64,000 nt of DNA from Chitinophaga sp. S165 (GTDB lineage Bacteria > Bacteroidota > Bacteroidia > Chitinophagales > Chitinophagaceae): contig NZ_QGTG01000008.1 of NCBI RefSeq assembly GCF_003182155.1, positions 248,001 through 312,000 of the forward strand, read 5' to 3'. A program made the translations under genes and the position numbers. Numbering within the stretch: position 1 is the first letter of the stretch; each line of letters opens with the position of its first letter. This document shows positions 8,049 to 16,577 of the stretch, piece by piece. The notes below the pieces were generated by a model that made no database searches, had not been told where the DNA came from, and saw only the letters and a program-made list of their open reading frames with translations.

Positions 8049-8387
8049 TTAAGTGCCACGGTAAGTAGAGTAACCAAACGGATTTAACAAAAGAGGAACA
8101 TGATAATGCTCGCTATCACTGATGTAAAACACCACTTCTATGAAGGGGTAGAAGGAGGATAAATCCCTTGTCTCAAAATATAGTTTCGTTTCAAATCTGA
8201 GCTTATAAATGCCTGGAGGTACGATCACATCTTTCGCCAGCAGGTCAGTTACCCTGCCGTCTTTGTTTGTAGCACTTTCGGCAATGCAGGTCCAGGTATT
8301 TTCCTGTTGTCGTGATAAGCTGACAGCAACGTCAGGTGCAGGTGTACCGAAAGATGTATCAAGAATATGTGTAGTGACCTGGCTCAT
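8049..8387 (-). CDS. uraH: 5-hydroxyisourate hydrolase
   Basis: The 112-residue product is a transthyretin-like hydrolase that opens the 5-hydroxyisourate made by uricase to give OHCU. Visible active-site elements are His in THILDTSFG near the N-terminus, Arg in DGRVTDLL, His in HYHVPLLLNPFGYSTYRG, and the C-terminal tetrapeptide YRGT, a conservative change from the canonical YRGS. The start overlaps the stop of uraD by four bases (ATGA), indicating translational coupling. No signal peptide is present, so it acts in the cytoplasm. Length is normal for the family. Confidence 0.95.
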   Translation of the reverse strand: MSQVTTHILDTSFGTPAPDVAVSLSRQQENTWTCIAESATNKDGRVTDLLAKDVIVPPGIYKLRFETKLYFETRDLSSFYPFIEVVFYISDSEHYHVPLLLNPFGYSTYRGT

Positions 8388-8890
8388 ACGCTTAACAGTT
8401 TTTTAAGCCTGATGGCGGTGATCTTTTCCTGTTCATGCATAGCGATCTTAATTTCTTCTTTCGGATCGTTTTTCAGCCTATCTGTGAGGATAGACAACAT
8501 TTCAGGGGCCGACTTACCTGTTGCACATACAATGAAGATGTAACCGAATTTATCTTCATACAGTTTATTCCCCTTTGTAAAGGCCTGGAGAATAACGGTT
8601 GAAGCATCGATGGTACCTTCCTGTTCCCGTGACGCCCATTGTGCGGTAGCTGCCAATTTCTGTTGCATGGAATGCAGGTCGCCTATTTTCGGGTGATGGT
8701 CGAAGGCTTCTCTCCAGTCTTTTTCCGAGCACGTGTGCCAGTGTTTGACGGCAGCAGCCAGCAGGCTGTCTTCATCTTTTACAGGAAACTCCTTTTTCAT
8801 TTTTTCAATCCATGCGGTTGCGCCACAGCAGGTGCTGAGCGTTTCAGTTAATTGTTCTGGTGGTAGTGCATTAAGCGCTGTCAAAGTCAT
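8384..8890 (-). CDS. uraD: OHCU decarboxylase
   Basis: The 168-residue product decarboxylates 2-oxo-4-hydroxy-4-carboxy-5-ureidoimidazoline stereospecifically to S-allantoin. The signature FDHHPKIGDLHS (catalytic His near residue 66) and the segments SREQEG and YEDKFGYIFIVCATGKSA are those of the UraD family. It overlaps uraH by four bases and starts 13 bases after allE, all on the minus strand. Length and motifs are complete, so the enzyme should be functional. Confidence 0.95.
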   Translation of the reverse strand: MTLTALNALPPEQLTETLSTCCGATAWIEKMKKEFPVKDEDSLLAAAVKHWHTCSEKDWREAFDHHPKIGDLHSMQQKLAATAQWASREQEGTIDASTVILQAFTKGNKLYEDKFGYIFIVCATGKSAPEMLSILTDRLKNDPKEEIKIAMHEQEKITAIRLKKLLSV

Positions 8891-8903
8891 TGGGTGGAAT
8901 TTA

Positions 8904-9650
8904 TTATAGAGTAGTGGGGAACCTGTTCACATTTTTGTAATAGATGTAAATGGCAGGTTCTTTTCCCATAGCAGTAAACCATTGCTGGCAATATGGAGCC
9001 ATCCAGATGGCATCTCCTTTTTTAACAGGGTACCATTCATGGTCCAGCATGTAAACGCCTTGTCCCTGAAGGTATAACAGCCCATGTTCCATGATATGTG
9101 TTTCTACGAAAGGAAGATGTCCGCCAGCATCGTACGTGAATATATTCACGGCCATATCGAAGGAGAGGTCTTCCGGCAATAACACCTGTAGCCGTAAGGC
9201 GGGATCACCGAGGAAAGCCGGTCCGGGTACTGTGGCAGCATTTCCGAAGATCACCGGCGGGTGGTTATGTCCTGCCAGTTTCTCATATACCTTGTGAAAG
9301 GTAACGATCTGTGTGCCTTCTGTGAATTGTTCCAGCCTGTAGGGATGCCCTGATGGAACATAAAAGAACTGACCACTGGTCAGTGTTTGTATTTGTGTGC
9401 CTGTTTTTGCAGTGCATTGCCCGGATATGATGTAGAAAAAGATCTGTGCTGTTTCGGTGTCGCCTGCAATAATACAATCTTTCTCTGCTGTGATCACTGT
9501 CTGCCCAAGCCGCGCACCCATTTGTTCATTGATGATGACATTCACTTTACAGTGTGTCCATCCGGGCACAACGCTGTTCACATATCCGTCAGGGCAGATG
9601 ACCGCATGATTCCTTTTAACTACTGATCTTGTCAGTGCTGATATTTCCAT
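8904..9650 (-). CDS. allE: (S)-ureidoglycine aminohydrolase
   Basis: The 248-residue bicupin protein matches AllE/YlbA: RNHAVICPDGYVNSVVPGW, a first cupin with YIISGQ and FYVPSGHPYRLEQF, and a second cupin with FVETHIMEHGLLYLQGQGVY and WMAPYCQQWF. It converts S-ureidoglycine to S-ureidoglycolate, releasing ammonia, with Mn in the C-terminal cupin (His/Glu of THIMEHG). The ATG at 9650, one base past the allC stop, is preferred to an upstream start at 9677 inside allC. The tight spacing implies coupled translation with AllC, which makes its unstable substrate. Confidence 0.92.
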   Translation of the reverse strand: MEISALTRSVVKRNHAVICPDGYVNSVVPGWTHCKVNVIINEQMGARLGQTVITAEKDCIIAGDTETAQIFFYIISGQCTAKTGTQIQTLTSGQFFYVPSGHPYRLEQFTEGTQIVTFHKVYEKLAGHNHPPVIFGNAATVPGPAFLGDPALRLQVLLPEDLSFDMAVNIFTYDAGGHLPFVETHIMEHGLLYLQGQGVYMLDHEWYPVKKGDAIWMAPYCQQWFTAMGKEPAIYIYYKNVNRFPTTL

Positions 9651-9651
9651 A

Positions 9652-10899
9652 TTACCGCTTTTTGTATACCTCTGCAAGGCGATGAATAAAATGTTCTGAT
9701 ACCTGAAGTGCAGCAGCGATGTCAGCTACTTCTACATTTTCTTCAGGATGATGACTGATGCCTTTATAACATCTTACAAACAACATGCACACCGGTGCTA
9801 CTGCGCCTACCATAACGGCGTCATGGCCAGCACCACTGACGAGGTTCTTTACATTATAACCGGCAGCTGTGATGCCTTGCGCCAGCAGGTGACTGAGGGC
9901 AGTATCACATTCAACCGGTTTGGCTTTTTGTATAATGTCCCAGTCGGCCGTAAGTTGTCTTTCAGCACAGATCTGTGACGCGATATCTTTCAGATACCTG
10001 CGTGCTTTTTTAAGAAGCACCTGGTCTGTGCTCCTGACATCCAATGTGCAGGTCACTTCTCCGGGTATTACATTGCTGGCCGCATCTTTAACCTCTACGG
10101 TGCCAACTGTGGCTACCAGGTCCTTGTTATGTTCCAGTCCAAAACGCTCTACCGCCAGGATGAACTCTGCTGTGGCACATAATGCATCTTTCCGCATTTC
10201 CATGGGCACTGTACCGGCATGGCCGCCCATACCATGAAACCTGACACGGATACGATGCTGACCGGCTATACCCTGTACTATGGCAACGGGAATATGTTGT
10301 TCGTATAATACCGGTCCCTGTTCAATGTGGATCTCATAATATCCCAGCCATTCATCTTCAGGAATAGCGTCAGCTGCCAGTTGGTCCACATCTCCTCCCA
10401 TCGTCTTAATGGCATTCCTGAGGCTAATACCTGCACTGTCTGTCTTGTCCAGCAGGGCGTCATTAAACTTGCCTGTAATGGCAGTGCTGCCAAGATAAGT
10501 AGTATGAAAGCGTACACCTTCTTCATCACTGAAGGCGATTAGTTCTATGTTGAACGGCAGGTTGATCCTTTCCTGCTGAAGATGTGTGATCAGGTCCAAT
10601 CCCATGATCACTCCCATCGGACCGTCAAACTTACCGGCATTCTTTACAGTATCTATATGCGATGCAATGACCAGTGTACGGGCATTGGGTTGCGTGCTGG
10701 GCCAACGGCCTCTCACATTTCCGATATTGTCTATCCTGGCTTGTAAACCTGCTTCCTGCATCCACTTCATTACTTTGCTGCATCCGCTGATAAAAGCGGA
10801 AGAACCGAATGTGCGGGTCACGCAGTGAGGGTCTTCACTGATACATGCCAGTTCGTGGATCCTGGACATTACTGCGTTTGCTCTTTGTGCGTAGTCCAT
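9652..10899 (-). CDS. allC: Allantoate amidohydrolase (M20 family)
   Basis: The 415-residue product is an M20 dinuclear hydrolase of the AllC/UAH/beta-ureidopropionase group. Metal-binding segments visible in order are IASHIDTVKNAGKFDG, AFSDEEGVRFHTTYLGS, YEIHIEQGPVLYE and KGISHHPEENV; the dimerisation domain contains FHGMGGHAGTVPM. With allE beside it, allantoate is the most likely substrate, giving S-ureidoglycine, CO2 and ammonia. Related enzymes act on ureidoglycolate or N-carbamoyl amino acids; since no separate ureidoglycolate enzyme is present, a dual role is possible but unproven. Confidence 0.9.
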   Translation of the reverse strand: MDYAQRANAVMSRIHELACISEDPHCVTRTFGSSAFISGCSKVMKWMQEAGLQARIDNIGNVRGRWPSTQPNARTLVIASHIDTVKNAGKFDGPMGVIMGLDLITHLQQERINLPFNIELIAFSDEEGVRFHTTYLGSTAITGKFNDALLDKTDSAGISLRNAIKTMGGDVDQLAADAIPEDEWLGYYEIHIEQGPVLYEQHIPVAIVQGIAGQHRIRVRFHGMGGHAGTVPMEMRKDALCATAEFILAVERFGLEHNKDLVATVGTVEVKDAASNVIPGEVTCTLDVRSTDQVLLKKARRYLKDIASQICAERQLTADWDIIQKAKPVECDTALSHLLAQGITAAGYNVKNLVSGAGHDAVMVGAVAPVCMLFVRCYKGISHHPEENVEVADIAAALQVSEHFIHRLAEVYKKR

Positions 10900-10959
10900 T
10901 GTCAGCTTGTTTGGTGTACTGAATTAACAATATGCATCACGTAGTCAATCGCGCAGACT

Positions 10960-11007
10960 GGCTCCGTCAGGAGCCGGTGTGTTTGTAGCCCCGGATTTTA
11001 ACCCGGG
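10960..11007. repeat. REP-like paired palindromes between allB and allC
   Basis: Two short hairpins sit close together: GGCTCC-GTCA-GGAGCC (10960-10975), and CCCGG (10990-10994) with CCGGG (11003-11007) around an ATTTTAAC-type loop. This GC-rich pair in an otherwise AT-rich 149-bp gap resembles the dispersed intergenic palindromes of Bacteroidota genomes. No T tract follows in either direction. Copies elsewhere cannot be tested from this window, where I see only one. Confidence 0.4.
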
Positions 11008-11048
11008 TATATAATATGGATGCATTTATGTAATCGTAAAACATGTTA

Positions 11049-12395
11049 TCAATCATGTTTATTGATCGTGTTTAATATCATTTTTCCCTGTGCCAACGTG
11101 AAATTTCCCTGATCAAATACCCTGATGCCTCTTATATACGTTTGTTCCACAACGCCATAAAGCGTCTCATTGAGATAAGGTGTCAATTTATGTTTATGAT
11201 ATAATCCTTCTGCACTAACCGTAAATGATCTTTGCGGGTCCCATATCACAAAATCCGCATCATATCCCATCGCGATCTTTCCTTTCCTGTCTTGTAAGCC
11301 TGCCAGTACCGCCGGTTTTTCGCACAGCCACTGTGCTATCTGTGGCAATGTTACATCCCGGCTCCGGCCTGCTGTCCATAAGGCAGGCAATGCGAGTTGC
11401 AGAGAGGCAATACCGCCCCAGGCCTGGGTAAAATCGCCGGTGTCCAGTGCCTTCAATTCCGGAGGAGCGGGGGAGTGATCAGTCGCTACAAAATCTATCA
11501 CACCTGCTTTTAACGCTTCCCACAGCCGCTGGTTATTTTCTCTCTCCCGGATAGGAGGAGCGCACTTGAAACTGGTATTCCCATCAGGCACTTCTTCTCC
11601 ATTAAAATACAAATAATGCTGGGCAGTTTCAACAGTCAATGGTAATCCTTTTTCTTTTGCTGCTATTATCTGTGGAATAGCGTCGGCCGCGGACAGGTGA
11701 ACAATGTGTACCCGGCAGTTGTATTTTTCACAGAGATGGATCATGAGGCTGATAGCAGCCTGTTCCCATGACTGCGGCCGGGAGGCCATATACTGCCGGT
11801 AAGAGCGTTTATTCTCCTGTATGGCCGGCTGACTGTCAGTTAATTCACAATGTACCAGCAATGGCAGATGATGCCGCGCGATAATGGGCATCGCCTTTTC
11901 AAGATCGGCCGCTGTAACATTGGGAAACTCGTCAATACCGGAATGGACAAGGAATGCTTTGAAACCCGGTACGCCCTTATTGATCAGTGCTGCTATCTCA
12001 TTTTCATTGCCGGGAATAATACCGCCCCAGTAACCGCAATCAGCATGTAACTGAGAAGTAGCGGCGTGGGCCTTTTCTTCAAAAGCCTGTACAGTGGTTG
12101 TTACGGGAGAGGAATTTAACGGCATATCTACCAGGGTAGTGATGCCACCGGCAATAGCTGCGCGTGTGGCAGTATCGAAGCCCTCCCAGTCCGTTCTGCC
12201 CGGCTCATTGATATGTACATGTGGATCGTTGATGCCCGGCATCAGGACCTTATCGCCTATGTCAACGATCGTACGGGCATCATCCGGCAGGTCGGCCTGA
12301 ATGGCGTGTATCCTGCCGCCTTTTACCAATACCACCGCTGGCCGTACACCATCAGGCGTGAGTATATTATTTCCTTTTATAATGAGGTCAGACAT
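11049..12395 (-). CDS. allB: Allantoinase
   Basis: The 448-residue cyclic amidohydrolase hydrolyses S-allantoin to allantoate. Metal ligands are seen as DPHVH (His59, His61), carbamylated Lys146 in PGFKAFLVHSG, His in LLVHCE and IVHLSAAD, and Asp in FVATDHSPAP. The MPLNSSPVTT segment is typical of AllB rather than dihydropyrimidinase or dihydroorotase. It heads the minus-strand operon allB-allC-allE-uraD-uraH-DUF6986 and faces away from the uricase gene across a 77-bp shared control region. Confidence 0.95.
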   Translation of the reverse strand: MSDLIIKGNNILTPDGVRPAVVLVKGGRIHAIQADLPDDARTIVDIGDKVLMPGINDPHVHINEPGRTDWEGFDTATRAAIAGGITTLVDMPLNSSPVTTTVQAFEEKAHAATSQLHADCGYWGGIIPGNENEIAALINKGVPGFKAFLVHSGIDEFPNVTAADLEKAMPIIARHHLPLLVHCELTDSQPAIQENKRSYRQYMASRPQSWEQAAISLMIHLCEKYNCRVHIVHLSAADAIPQIIAAKEKGLPLTVETAQHYLYFNGEEVPDGNTSFKCAPPIRERENNQRLWEALKAGVIDFVATDHSPAPPELKALDTGDFTQAWGGIASLQLALPALWTAGRSRDVTLPQIAQWLCEKPAVLAGLQDRKGKIAMGYDADFVIWDPQRSFTVSAEGLYHKHKLTPYLNETLYGVVEQTYIRGIRVFDQGNFTLAQGKMILNTINKHD

Positions 12396-12472
12396 ATGAT
12401 GGGGCTTCTAAGTAAAAGTAGGCAATTAATTCTTTATATTAGGGTATGTTATCATCATAAAAAGGCCCCATT
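12396..12472. promoter_or_regulatory. Divergent control region of allB and uricase with mirrored GCCCCAT
   Basis: Both genes have GCCCCAT just before their start codon, on opposite strands: ATGGGGC at 12399-12405 is the minus-strand copy, 4 bases from the allB ATG, and GCCCCAT at 12465-12471 is one base from the uricase ATG. Together they form a long inverted repeat with a 59-bp spacer. The core is AT-rich. No perfect TAnnTTTG element was found. It could be a paired operator for a purine regulator or a shared translation signal. Confidence 0.45.
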
Positions 12473-13318
12473 ATGAAAATCAAACTTGGAGAAAACAGCT
12501 ATGGCAAGAACGCCGTTCAACTGTCGAAGATCATCCGTCATCCTGCTTACCATGAGTTCCGGCAGATCACGGTGAATGTATCGCTGAAAGGAGATTTTAA
12601 TGAGGCACATAAAGATGGGGATAACAGCAAGATATTACCGACGGATACGCAGAAAAATACCGTGTATGCCCTGGCGAAAGATCATTTTAAAACTTCCATA
12701 GAAGACTTCGCATTATACCTCGCTAATTACTTTATAACAACACAAGCCCAGGTGGAGGCAGCTACTATTGAAATAGCGGAACAACAGTATCATCGCATGC
12801 AGTTCGATGGAGTTGAACATCCACATGCGTACATTGGCGGAGGAAGCGAGAAACGGACGACCCGTGTTGTAAAAACTGCCTCAACTGTCAGTGTGCAGTC
12901 CGGTATAGCAGACCTTCTTATTCTGAAAACAACAGACTCCGGTTTTGAGAAGTATATCAAAGACAAGTATACAACGCTGAAAGAGACGGGCGACAGGATA
13001 CTGGCTACCAAGTGCGAGGTCGCCTGGATGTGGGATAAACTGCCTGCTGACTATACTGAACAGTTCAATAGCATCCGCGGATTGTTGTTGCAGACATTTG
13101 CAGGGCATAAAAGTCTCTCCGTACAACAGACTTTATACGCAATGGGGGAAGCTGTTCTGGAAACATATGCCGGCATCAGGGAGATCTATTTGCAGATGCC
13201 CAATAAACATCACATCCCTTTCAACCTTGAGCAATTTGAGATACAGAATCAGAATGAGATCTTCATTGCGACAGACGAACCTTATGGTATGATCACAGCT
13301 ACAGTGGTAAGAGAGTAG
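12473..13318 (+). CDS. uox: Cofactor-independent urate oxidase (uricase)
   Basis: The 281-residue product oxidises urate to 5-hydroxyisourate with O2. It has two T-fold repeats, with YGKNAVQLSKI (catalytic Lys12), LPTDTQKNTVYALAKDH (Thr57 of the catalytic dyad), LLILKTTDSGFEKY and LQMPNKHHIPFNL (Asn and His of the active site). Length is slightly below the roughly 300 of fungal and animal enzymes but complete. It is cytoplasmic; the C-terminus is not an SKL peroxisomal signal. It is divergent from allB and its stop abuts that of xdhC. Its products pass to UraH and UraD, encoded in the opposite operon. Confidence 0.95.
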   Translation: MKIKLGENSYGKNAVQLSKIIRHPAYHEFRQITVNVSLKGDFNEAHKDGDNSKILPTDTQKNTVYALAKDHFKTSIEDFALYLANYFITTQAQVEAATIEIAEQQYHRMQFDGVEHPHAYIGGGSEKRTTRVVKTASTVSVQSGIADLLILKTTDSGFEKYIKDKYTTLKETGDRILATKCEVAWMWDKLPADYTEQFNSIRGLLLQTFAGHKSLSVQQTLYAMGEAVLETYAGIREIYLQMPNKHHIPFNLEQFEIQNQNEIFIATDEPYGMITATVVRE

Positions 13319-14299
13319 TTAATGCAATACAGGGATACTGTGCCTTACTTTTATGATCTGTGCGGCAATACTGACAGCAATTTCTCCCGGCGTCTGACTG
13401 CTGATATCTATACCAATGGGAGCTTGTATCCTGTTTAACAATGTTTCACTGATGCCTTCCTCCCTATAGGTATCGAACATCTTCCCGATCTTTGTAGCGC
13501 TGCCTAATACTCCGCAATACCTGAATGATTTATGCAATAGTGCTCTGAGTGCAATGTCATCAGTTCTGTAACCGACAGTCATGATCACTACATAATGATG
13601 CTCTCCGGCAGGGACCATTACCTTCAGCTGACTATAGTCGCGTACAATTGTTTTTTCGTGTGCGGTACTGTTTTCCAGTAACGTATGAAGGTGTGGACGA
13701 TCTTCAAAGATGTGTATATAGAAGTCCAGTTTTTGCATTACTTCAGATAATGCCAATGCACAATGTCCGCCGCCAATGATATACAGAAAATCACGGTACC
13801 CGATCTTCTCCCTATACGACCAGTCAAGTTCTGACTGCATCGCATAGTGATAGTCCGGCTCTCCATGTATCTCTGGTGTAAAGTGCAGACCAAGCGGAGA
13901 CAACTGAAGGATGCCTTGCTGGTTCTGAGAAAGGCAGGCAATGATCTTATTGACGGGCGTAATACTTTCAGGCAGTAGTTTATACAGCAGGATGGTTTGA
14001 TCGCCGGAGCAGATCATGCCGCTCTGCTGTCTGGCGGCTTCTTTATCATGATACTGCTTGTGAATAGAGTAGGAGGTGGCAAAGTGGCCCAGCTGTTCCT
14101 TCGCCAGTTCTATAAACTTGTGTTCCATGATACCTCCGCCAATAGAGCCTTCTATTTCTCCCGCATGGTTTACGGCCATAAAGAAGCCTTGTCTGCCCGG
14201 GCTACTGCCGTGGCTTTCCATAACGTAAAGCAGCATTACCGGTATATTCTGCCGCAGGCTTTTACAGATCAATTCCCAGGTGACTAACTGTTTCTTCAT
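13319..14299 (-). CDS. xdhC: XdhC/CoxI family molybdenum hydroxylase maturation protein
   Basis: The 326-residue product has the N-terminal XdhC domain (VMESHGSSPGRQGFFMAVN, then IEGSIGGGIMEHKFIELA) and a C-terminal Rossmann-like domain (FLYIIGGGHCALALSEVM, VIMTVGYRTDDIALRAL, GVLGSATKIGKMF, APIGIDISSQTPGEIAVSI). XdhC proteins bind Moco, protect it during sulfuration and insert it into xanthine dehydrogenase. Its start overlaps the 3' end of the large-subunit gene by 38 bases, so the three genes are translated from one message. The stop is adjacent to that of the convergent uricase gene. Confidence 0.92.
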   Translation of the reverse strand: MKKQLVTWELICKSLRQNIPVMLLYVMESHGSSPGRQGFFMAVNHAGEIEGSIGGGIMEHKFIELAKEQLGHFATSYSIHKQYHDKEAARQQSGMICSGDQTILLYKLLPESITPVNKIIACLSQNQQGILQLSPLGLHFTPEIHGEPDYHYAMQSELDWSYREKIGYRDFLYIIGGGHCALALSEVMQKLDFYIHIFEDRPHLHTLLENSTAHEKTIVRDYSQLKVMVPAGEHHYVVIMTVGYRTDDIALRALLHKSFRYCGVLGSATKIGKMFDTYREEGISETLLNRIQAPIGIDISSQTPGEIAVSIAAQIIKVRHSIPVLH

Positions 14300-16571
14300 G
14301 TTGCTGATTAGTTTCCAGAGTTGTTTTTGAATATAACGCCATCAACACTTTTTCCGGTGTTATAGGTGTACTGAAAGGGATATCAGCATTGGGTTGGAAC
14401 GCCCTTATAGCATTGCTTAGCGCAAACCAGGCGCCTATTCCGTACATCAAAGGAGGTTCTCCCACTGCTTTTGAACGGAATACAGCGAGGTTGTCATGAG
14501 TGGTTTGTAATGCGTCTATGGCTATCGTTTTCGGTACGGAATAAATATCCGGTACCTTATAAGTGGATAATGCGTTAGAGCGTAAACGGCCGTCTCTGTC
14601 GTAGATCACTTCTTCCATTGTCATCCATCCGATGCCCTGCACAATGCCGCCTTCAATTTGTCCACGGTCAATATCGGTGTTCATACTGTTGCCAAAATCG
14701 TGCACTACCTGGACAGTGTCGATGGTATAGGTGCCCCGCAGGCAGTCTACGGTCACTTCAAGAATAGCGGTACCATACACATGATAAGCGAAAGGATGTC
14801 CTTTCTCTTTAGCCTCGTCAAAGTGTATTTCAGGCGTAGCATAATGTGCATGTTCGGAGAGACTTACCCTTTGCCGGAAAGCACTGGTAACGAGTTGCTG
14901 CCAGTTCCAGGAAGAAGGCGTGCCTTTCACCAGTACCTGTTCATTCACCAAAGAAATATCTTCCACTGTTACCTGTAATCCGTCGGCTGCAACCTTCTTC
15001 AGGCGTTCCAGGATAGCGGTACAAGCCATTAAGGTAGCCTTTCCATTCAGGTCGGCGGTAGCACTGGCAGCAGAAGGTGAGGTGTTCGCGATGGTATATG
15101 TGCTGGTGTTATTCAATTTTATTCTTTCAGGCGCAATGGCCAATGTATGTGCCGCTACCTGGAGGATCTTTGTATTGACGCCCTGTCCCATTTCCACAGC
15201 TCCTGTACTGATGCATACACTGCCATCGGAATAAACGTGTACCAGTGAGCGGGCGTTGTTCATCATGGTATTCGTGAAAGAAATGCCGAAGCAAACGGGC
15301 ATGAAAGCGATCCCTTTTTTATGCAGTTTATGTTCCTTATTGTAAGTGCTGACCACCTTGCGCAGATTATCAGGATTGTACAGCGCCTCTGCTTTTTCCC
15401 AGCAGGTCAATGCCTCGCTTTTGGCGGTTTGTCCGTAAGGGAAACCCTGCCCTGTTTCAATGAGGTTCTTTTTCTGGATGACGGCAGCGTCCACATGTAA
15501 ACTATGTGCTGCTTTTGCAATGGCTGCTTCTATGACATACATGCCCTGCGGGCCGCCAAAGCCCCGGAAGGCGGTATTGGGAGGAAGATTTGTACGACAG
15601 CACCAGGCGGTTGCCTTTACATGCGGAACAAAATAGGAATTAGTGCAATGAAACAACGTCCGGGCCATTACTGCCGGAGACAGGTCTGCAGAAGCGCCGG
15701 CATTCTGGAAGAAAGATACTTCGTAGGCAATGATCTTATAATCGTTGTCAAGCCCTATTTTAAAGTCGGCCGCGTAAGGATGTCTTTTGCCGGTCATTGC
15801 CATATCTTCCATCCTGTGCAGTGCGTATTTGACAGGTTTCTTCAACAGCCAGGCTGCCAGTGCACATAGGGCCGCCCAGGTATTAGCCTGGTCTTCTTTC
15901 CCTCCGAAACCACCACCCAGCCGGGTAACAATGACTTCAAAGCGATGCATGGGTTGACCGAGAACGGATGTTACTGCGCGTTGTACGGCTGTTGGTCCCT
16001 GTGTGGATGAATAGATGCGTAAACTGTTGTTCTCTTGCGGAATGACGTATGCGCCTTGTGTTTCTATGTAAAGATGTTCCTGTCCGTTGATGTCGGCGCT
16101 ACCATCAAATATGTGTGTACACTGCCGCCATGCGTTGTCAATATCTCCCTGTGTGAAAGTGCGGGGAGGAATGATCAGCTCACCCCGGGCCTGCGCATCT
16201 CTGGGATCGGTGATAACAGGCAGAGGATCGATGTGTACCCTGATCTTTTTAACGGCAGCCCTGGCGGCTTCCCGGGTATGGGCCACTACAAATGCAACAG
16301 GCATGCCGCAGAAATGGACGTGATGATCTGCCAGCAGCGGCTCATCTTTGATAATGCCACCTATTTCATTTTGCCCGGGAATATCGGCAGCTGTGAATAT
16401 GCGTACTACGCCGGGTACCAGCATGGCATCGTCCAATATCAATTCCCTGATAACGCCATGTGCTACGGGGGAACTAAACACCGCTCCGAACAACGTACCA
16501 CCAATTAACGGTATGTCGTCCAGGTACACAGAAGTACCGCTGACATGGGTGTTGGAATCAATATTTTTCAT
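14262..16571 (-). CDS. xdhB: Xanthine dehydrogenase molybdopterin-binding subunit
   Basis: The 769-residue subunit carries Moco and the site where hypoxanthine and xanthine are hydroxylated. Visible are the N-terminal a/b hammerhead region (SGTSVYLDDIP), RLGGGFGGKEDQ of the Moco site, the substrate-pocket segment NTAFRGFGGPQGMYVIE, QGVNTKILQVAAHTLA, and the catalytic Glu near residue 704 in KAVGEPPLMYG. The Glu and the Arg of AFRGFGGPQ support XDH rather than aldehyde oxidase or CO dehydrogenase. It follows xdhA after a six-base gap and overlaps xdhC. Confidence 0.93.
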   Translation of the reverse strand: MKNIDSNTHVSGTSVYLDDIPLIGGTLFGAVFSSPVAHGVIRELILDDAMLVPGVVRIFTAADIPGQNEIGGIIKDEPLLADHHVHFCGMPVAFVVAHTREAARAAVKKIRVHIDPLPVITDPRDAQARGELIIPPRTFTQGDIDNAWRQCTHIFDGSADINGQEHLYIETQGAYVIPQENNSLRIYSSTQGPTAVQRAVTSVLGQPMHRFEVIVTRLGGGFGGKEDQANTWAALCALAAWLLKKPVKYALHRMEDMAMTGKRHPYAADFKIGLDNDYKIIAYEVSFFQNAGASADLSPAVMARTLFHCTNSYFVPHVKATAWCCRTNLPPNTAFRGFGGPQGMYVIEAAIAKAAHSLHVDAAVIQKKNLIETGQGFPYGQTAKSEALTCWEKAEALYNPDNLRKVVSTYNKEHKLHKKGIAFMPVCFGISFTNTMMNNARSLVHVYSDGSVCISTGAVEMGQGVNTKILQVAAHTLAIAPERIKLNNTSTYTIANTSPSAASATADLNGKATLMACTAILERLKKVAADGLQVTVEDISLVNEQVLVKGTPSSWNWQQLVTSAFRQRVSLSEHAHYATPEIHFDEAKEKGHPFAYHVYGTAILEVTVDCLRGTYTIDTVQVVHDFGNSMNTDIDRGQIEGGIVQGIGWMTMEEVIYDRDGRLRSNALSTYKVPDIYSVPKTIAIDALQTTHDNLAVFRSKAVGEPPLMYGIGAWFALSNAIRAFQPNADIPFSTPITPEKVLMALYSKTTLETNQQHEETVSHLGIDL

Positions 16572-16577
16572 ACCACG

